6,567 bases of DNA from positions 1 through 6,567 of the forward strand of contig JANJUA010000004.1 of NCBI GenBank assembly GCA_024710825.1, read 5' to 3'. The stretch comes from Solirubrobacteraceae bacterium. Its GTDB lineage: Bacteria > Actinomycetota > Thermoleophilia > Solirubrobacterales > Solirubrobacteraceae. Made by a program: the position numbers and the translations under genes. The notes under the pieces are model-generated. The model was not told the origin of the DNA. It saw only the letters and a list, made by a program, of their open reading frames with translations, and searched no databases. Of the stretch, positions 5,941-6,567 are shown piece by piece; position 1 is the first letter of the stretch; each line of letters opens with the position of its first letter.

Positions 5941-6567
5941 GCCCCCGCCTCCTGGGCGATGGCCAGCGGCAGGTCGCGGAGGTCGAGGACGGCGTCGGCG
6001 AGCCCCGCCTCGGCGATCGCCCGCGGCATCCCGTAGACCGTGGCGCTCGACTCGGCCTCGACGAGCACCCGGCCGCCGCGGCGCTTGACCTCGCGGGCGC
6101 CGTCGAGCCCGTCGCGGCCCATGCCCGTCAGGACGACGAGCAGCGTCCGCTCGGCGAAGGCCTCCGTCACGTCGGTGATGGTGAGGTCGGCTCGCGGGCG
6201 CAGCGCGCCGATCGGGGGGGCGTCGGACAGGCGGGCGCGGCGGCCGTCGAGCCGCAGGTGCGAGCCGCCGGGGGCGAGCAGCGCGACGGTCGGGTCGAGC
6301 GGCTCGCCGCCGTTGGCCTCCCGGATCGTCAGCCTGCTCCCACGGTCGAGCCTCTGGGCCAGCGAGGCGGTGAAGCCGGCGGGCATGTGCTGGACGATGA
6401 CGGCGCCCGCGCCGAGACGCCCGGGCAGGCGCGGCATGAGCTCGGCGAGGGCGCGCGGCCCTCCCGTCGAGGAGGCGATGACGACGGCGCGCGCCGTGGC
6501 GGAGCGGACGGCCGGGCGAGGGTGGGCCACGACGGCGCGCCGGGCGGCGGCGCGCGGGCGTGCGGAG
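5937..6567 (-). CDS. cheB: Chemotaxis protein-glutamate methylesterase CheB, catalytic domain (5' end beyond window)
   Basis: Esterase that removes methyl groups from receptor glutamates, opposing CheR; full-length CheB is activated when CheA phosphorylates its N-terminal receiver domain. Numbered from the in-frame GTG at 6530, the catalytic triad is S21 in ASSTGG (19-24), H48 in QHMP (47-50) and D140 in GMGRDG (136-141). The domain is complete to its end at the TGA at 5939-5937. The frame stays open from that GTG to the window edge through an Arg/Ala/Pro-rich stretch typical of an inter-domain linker. No Shine-Dalgarno precedes the GTG, so the true start, and probably a receiver domain, lie beyond 6567. 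A stand-alone esterase domain remains possible. A run of seven G at 6214-6220 does not disturb the frame. Confidence 0.94.
   Translation of the reverse strand, partial: SARPRAAARRAVVAHPRPAVRSATARAVVIASSTGGPRALAELMPRLPGRLGAGAVIVQHMPAGFTASLAQRLDRGSRLTIREANGGEPLDPTVALLAPGGSHLRLDGRRARLSDAPPIGALRPRADLTITDVTEAFAERTLLVVLTGMGRDGLDGAREVKRRGGRVLVEAESSATVYGMPRAIAEAGLADAVLDLRDLPLAIAQEAGA
5948..5953 (-). promoter_or_regulatory. Ribosome binding site of cheR
   Basis: The minus strand reads AGGAGG here, 7 nt before the cheR ATG at 5940 and inside the last codons of cheB. It fixes the cheR start at the ATG overlapping the cheB stop. Confidence 0.8.

Noticed and set aside
6214..6220. Run of seven G (seven C on the coding strand) in cheB as a possible frameshift
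   Set aside because: CheB motifs are in the same frame on both sides (QHMP before, GMGRDG after), so no frameshift is present.
6531..6567. Possibility that cheB begins at the GTG at 6530 as a stand-alone esterase
   Set aside because: No ribosome site precedes this GTG, and the frame stays open with linker-like composition to the window edge, so a larger CheB with an N-terminal receiver is more likely.

Overview
The window is a gapless, single-direction gene cluster on the minus strand. It encodes bacterial chemotaxis signalling proteins followed by flagellar switch proteins. In transcription order (high to low coordinates) it reads cheB (5' end off the window), cheR, cheA, cheC, cheD, fliM, fliY and cheY (3' end off the window). 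Every gene was assigned from motifs read in the translation. No RNA gene, mobile element, CRISPR array, promoter or terminator could be supported, and no stretch longer than about 17 bases lacks a gene.

The DNA is very GC-rich with strong G/C third positions, so long spurious frames appear on both strands. High GC combined with a Bacillus/Thermotoga-type protein set (CheC, CheD, FliY with a phosphatase-like domain, CheA with P2) suggests a motile high-GC Gram-positive, perhaps a deep-branching actinobacterium such as a member of Thermoleophilia. This placement is inference; no taxonomic marker is present.

Layout: 6567-5937 is the methylesterase domain of CheB; 5940-5137 the methyltransferase CheR; 5137-3170 the five-domain kinase CheA; 3152-2565 the CheY-P phosphatase CheC; 2550-2074 the receptor deamidase CheD; 2077-1094 the switch protein FliM; 1097-222 the switch protein and probable phosphatase FliY; 218-1 the response regulator CheY. 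The junctions are ATGA (cheB/cheR), TGATG (cheR/cheA), 17 nt or TAGTG depending on the cheC start, 14 nt (cheC/cheD), ATGA (cheD/fliM), GTGA (fliM/fliY) and 3 nt (fliY/cheY). This indicates one transcript with translational coupling.

How the genes work together (family knowledge): receptor-coupled CheA phosphorylates CheY; CheY-P binds the N-terminal peptide of FliM at the motor; CheC and FliY remove the phosphate. CheR and CheB add and remove receptor methyl groups, and CheD deamidates receptors under control of CheC and CheY-P. All three adaptation arms known from Bacillus subtilis are therefore encoded here, next to the switch. The adaptor CheW and the receptors are not in the window.

The system is a recognisable one, not an undescribed one. 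The points worth a second look are the degenerate first active site in FliY, its missing N-terminal CheY-P-binding peptide, a Thr-to-Ser change in the CheD catalytic triad, a variant SAM-binding motif in CheR, the missing cheW, the merged che/fli gene order, and a 20-bp perfect palindrome inside cheD.
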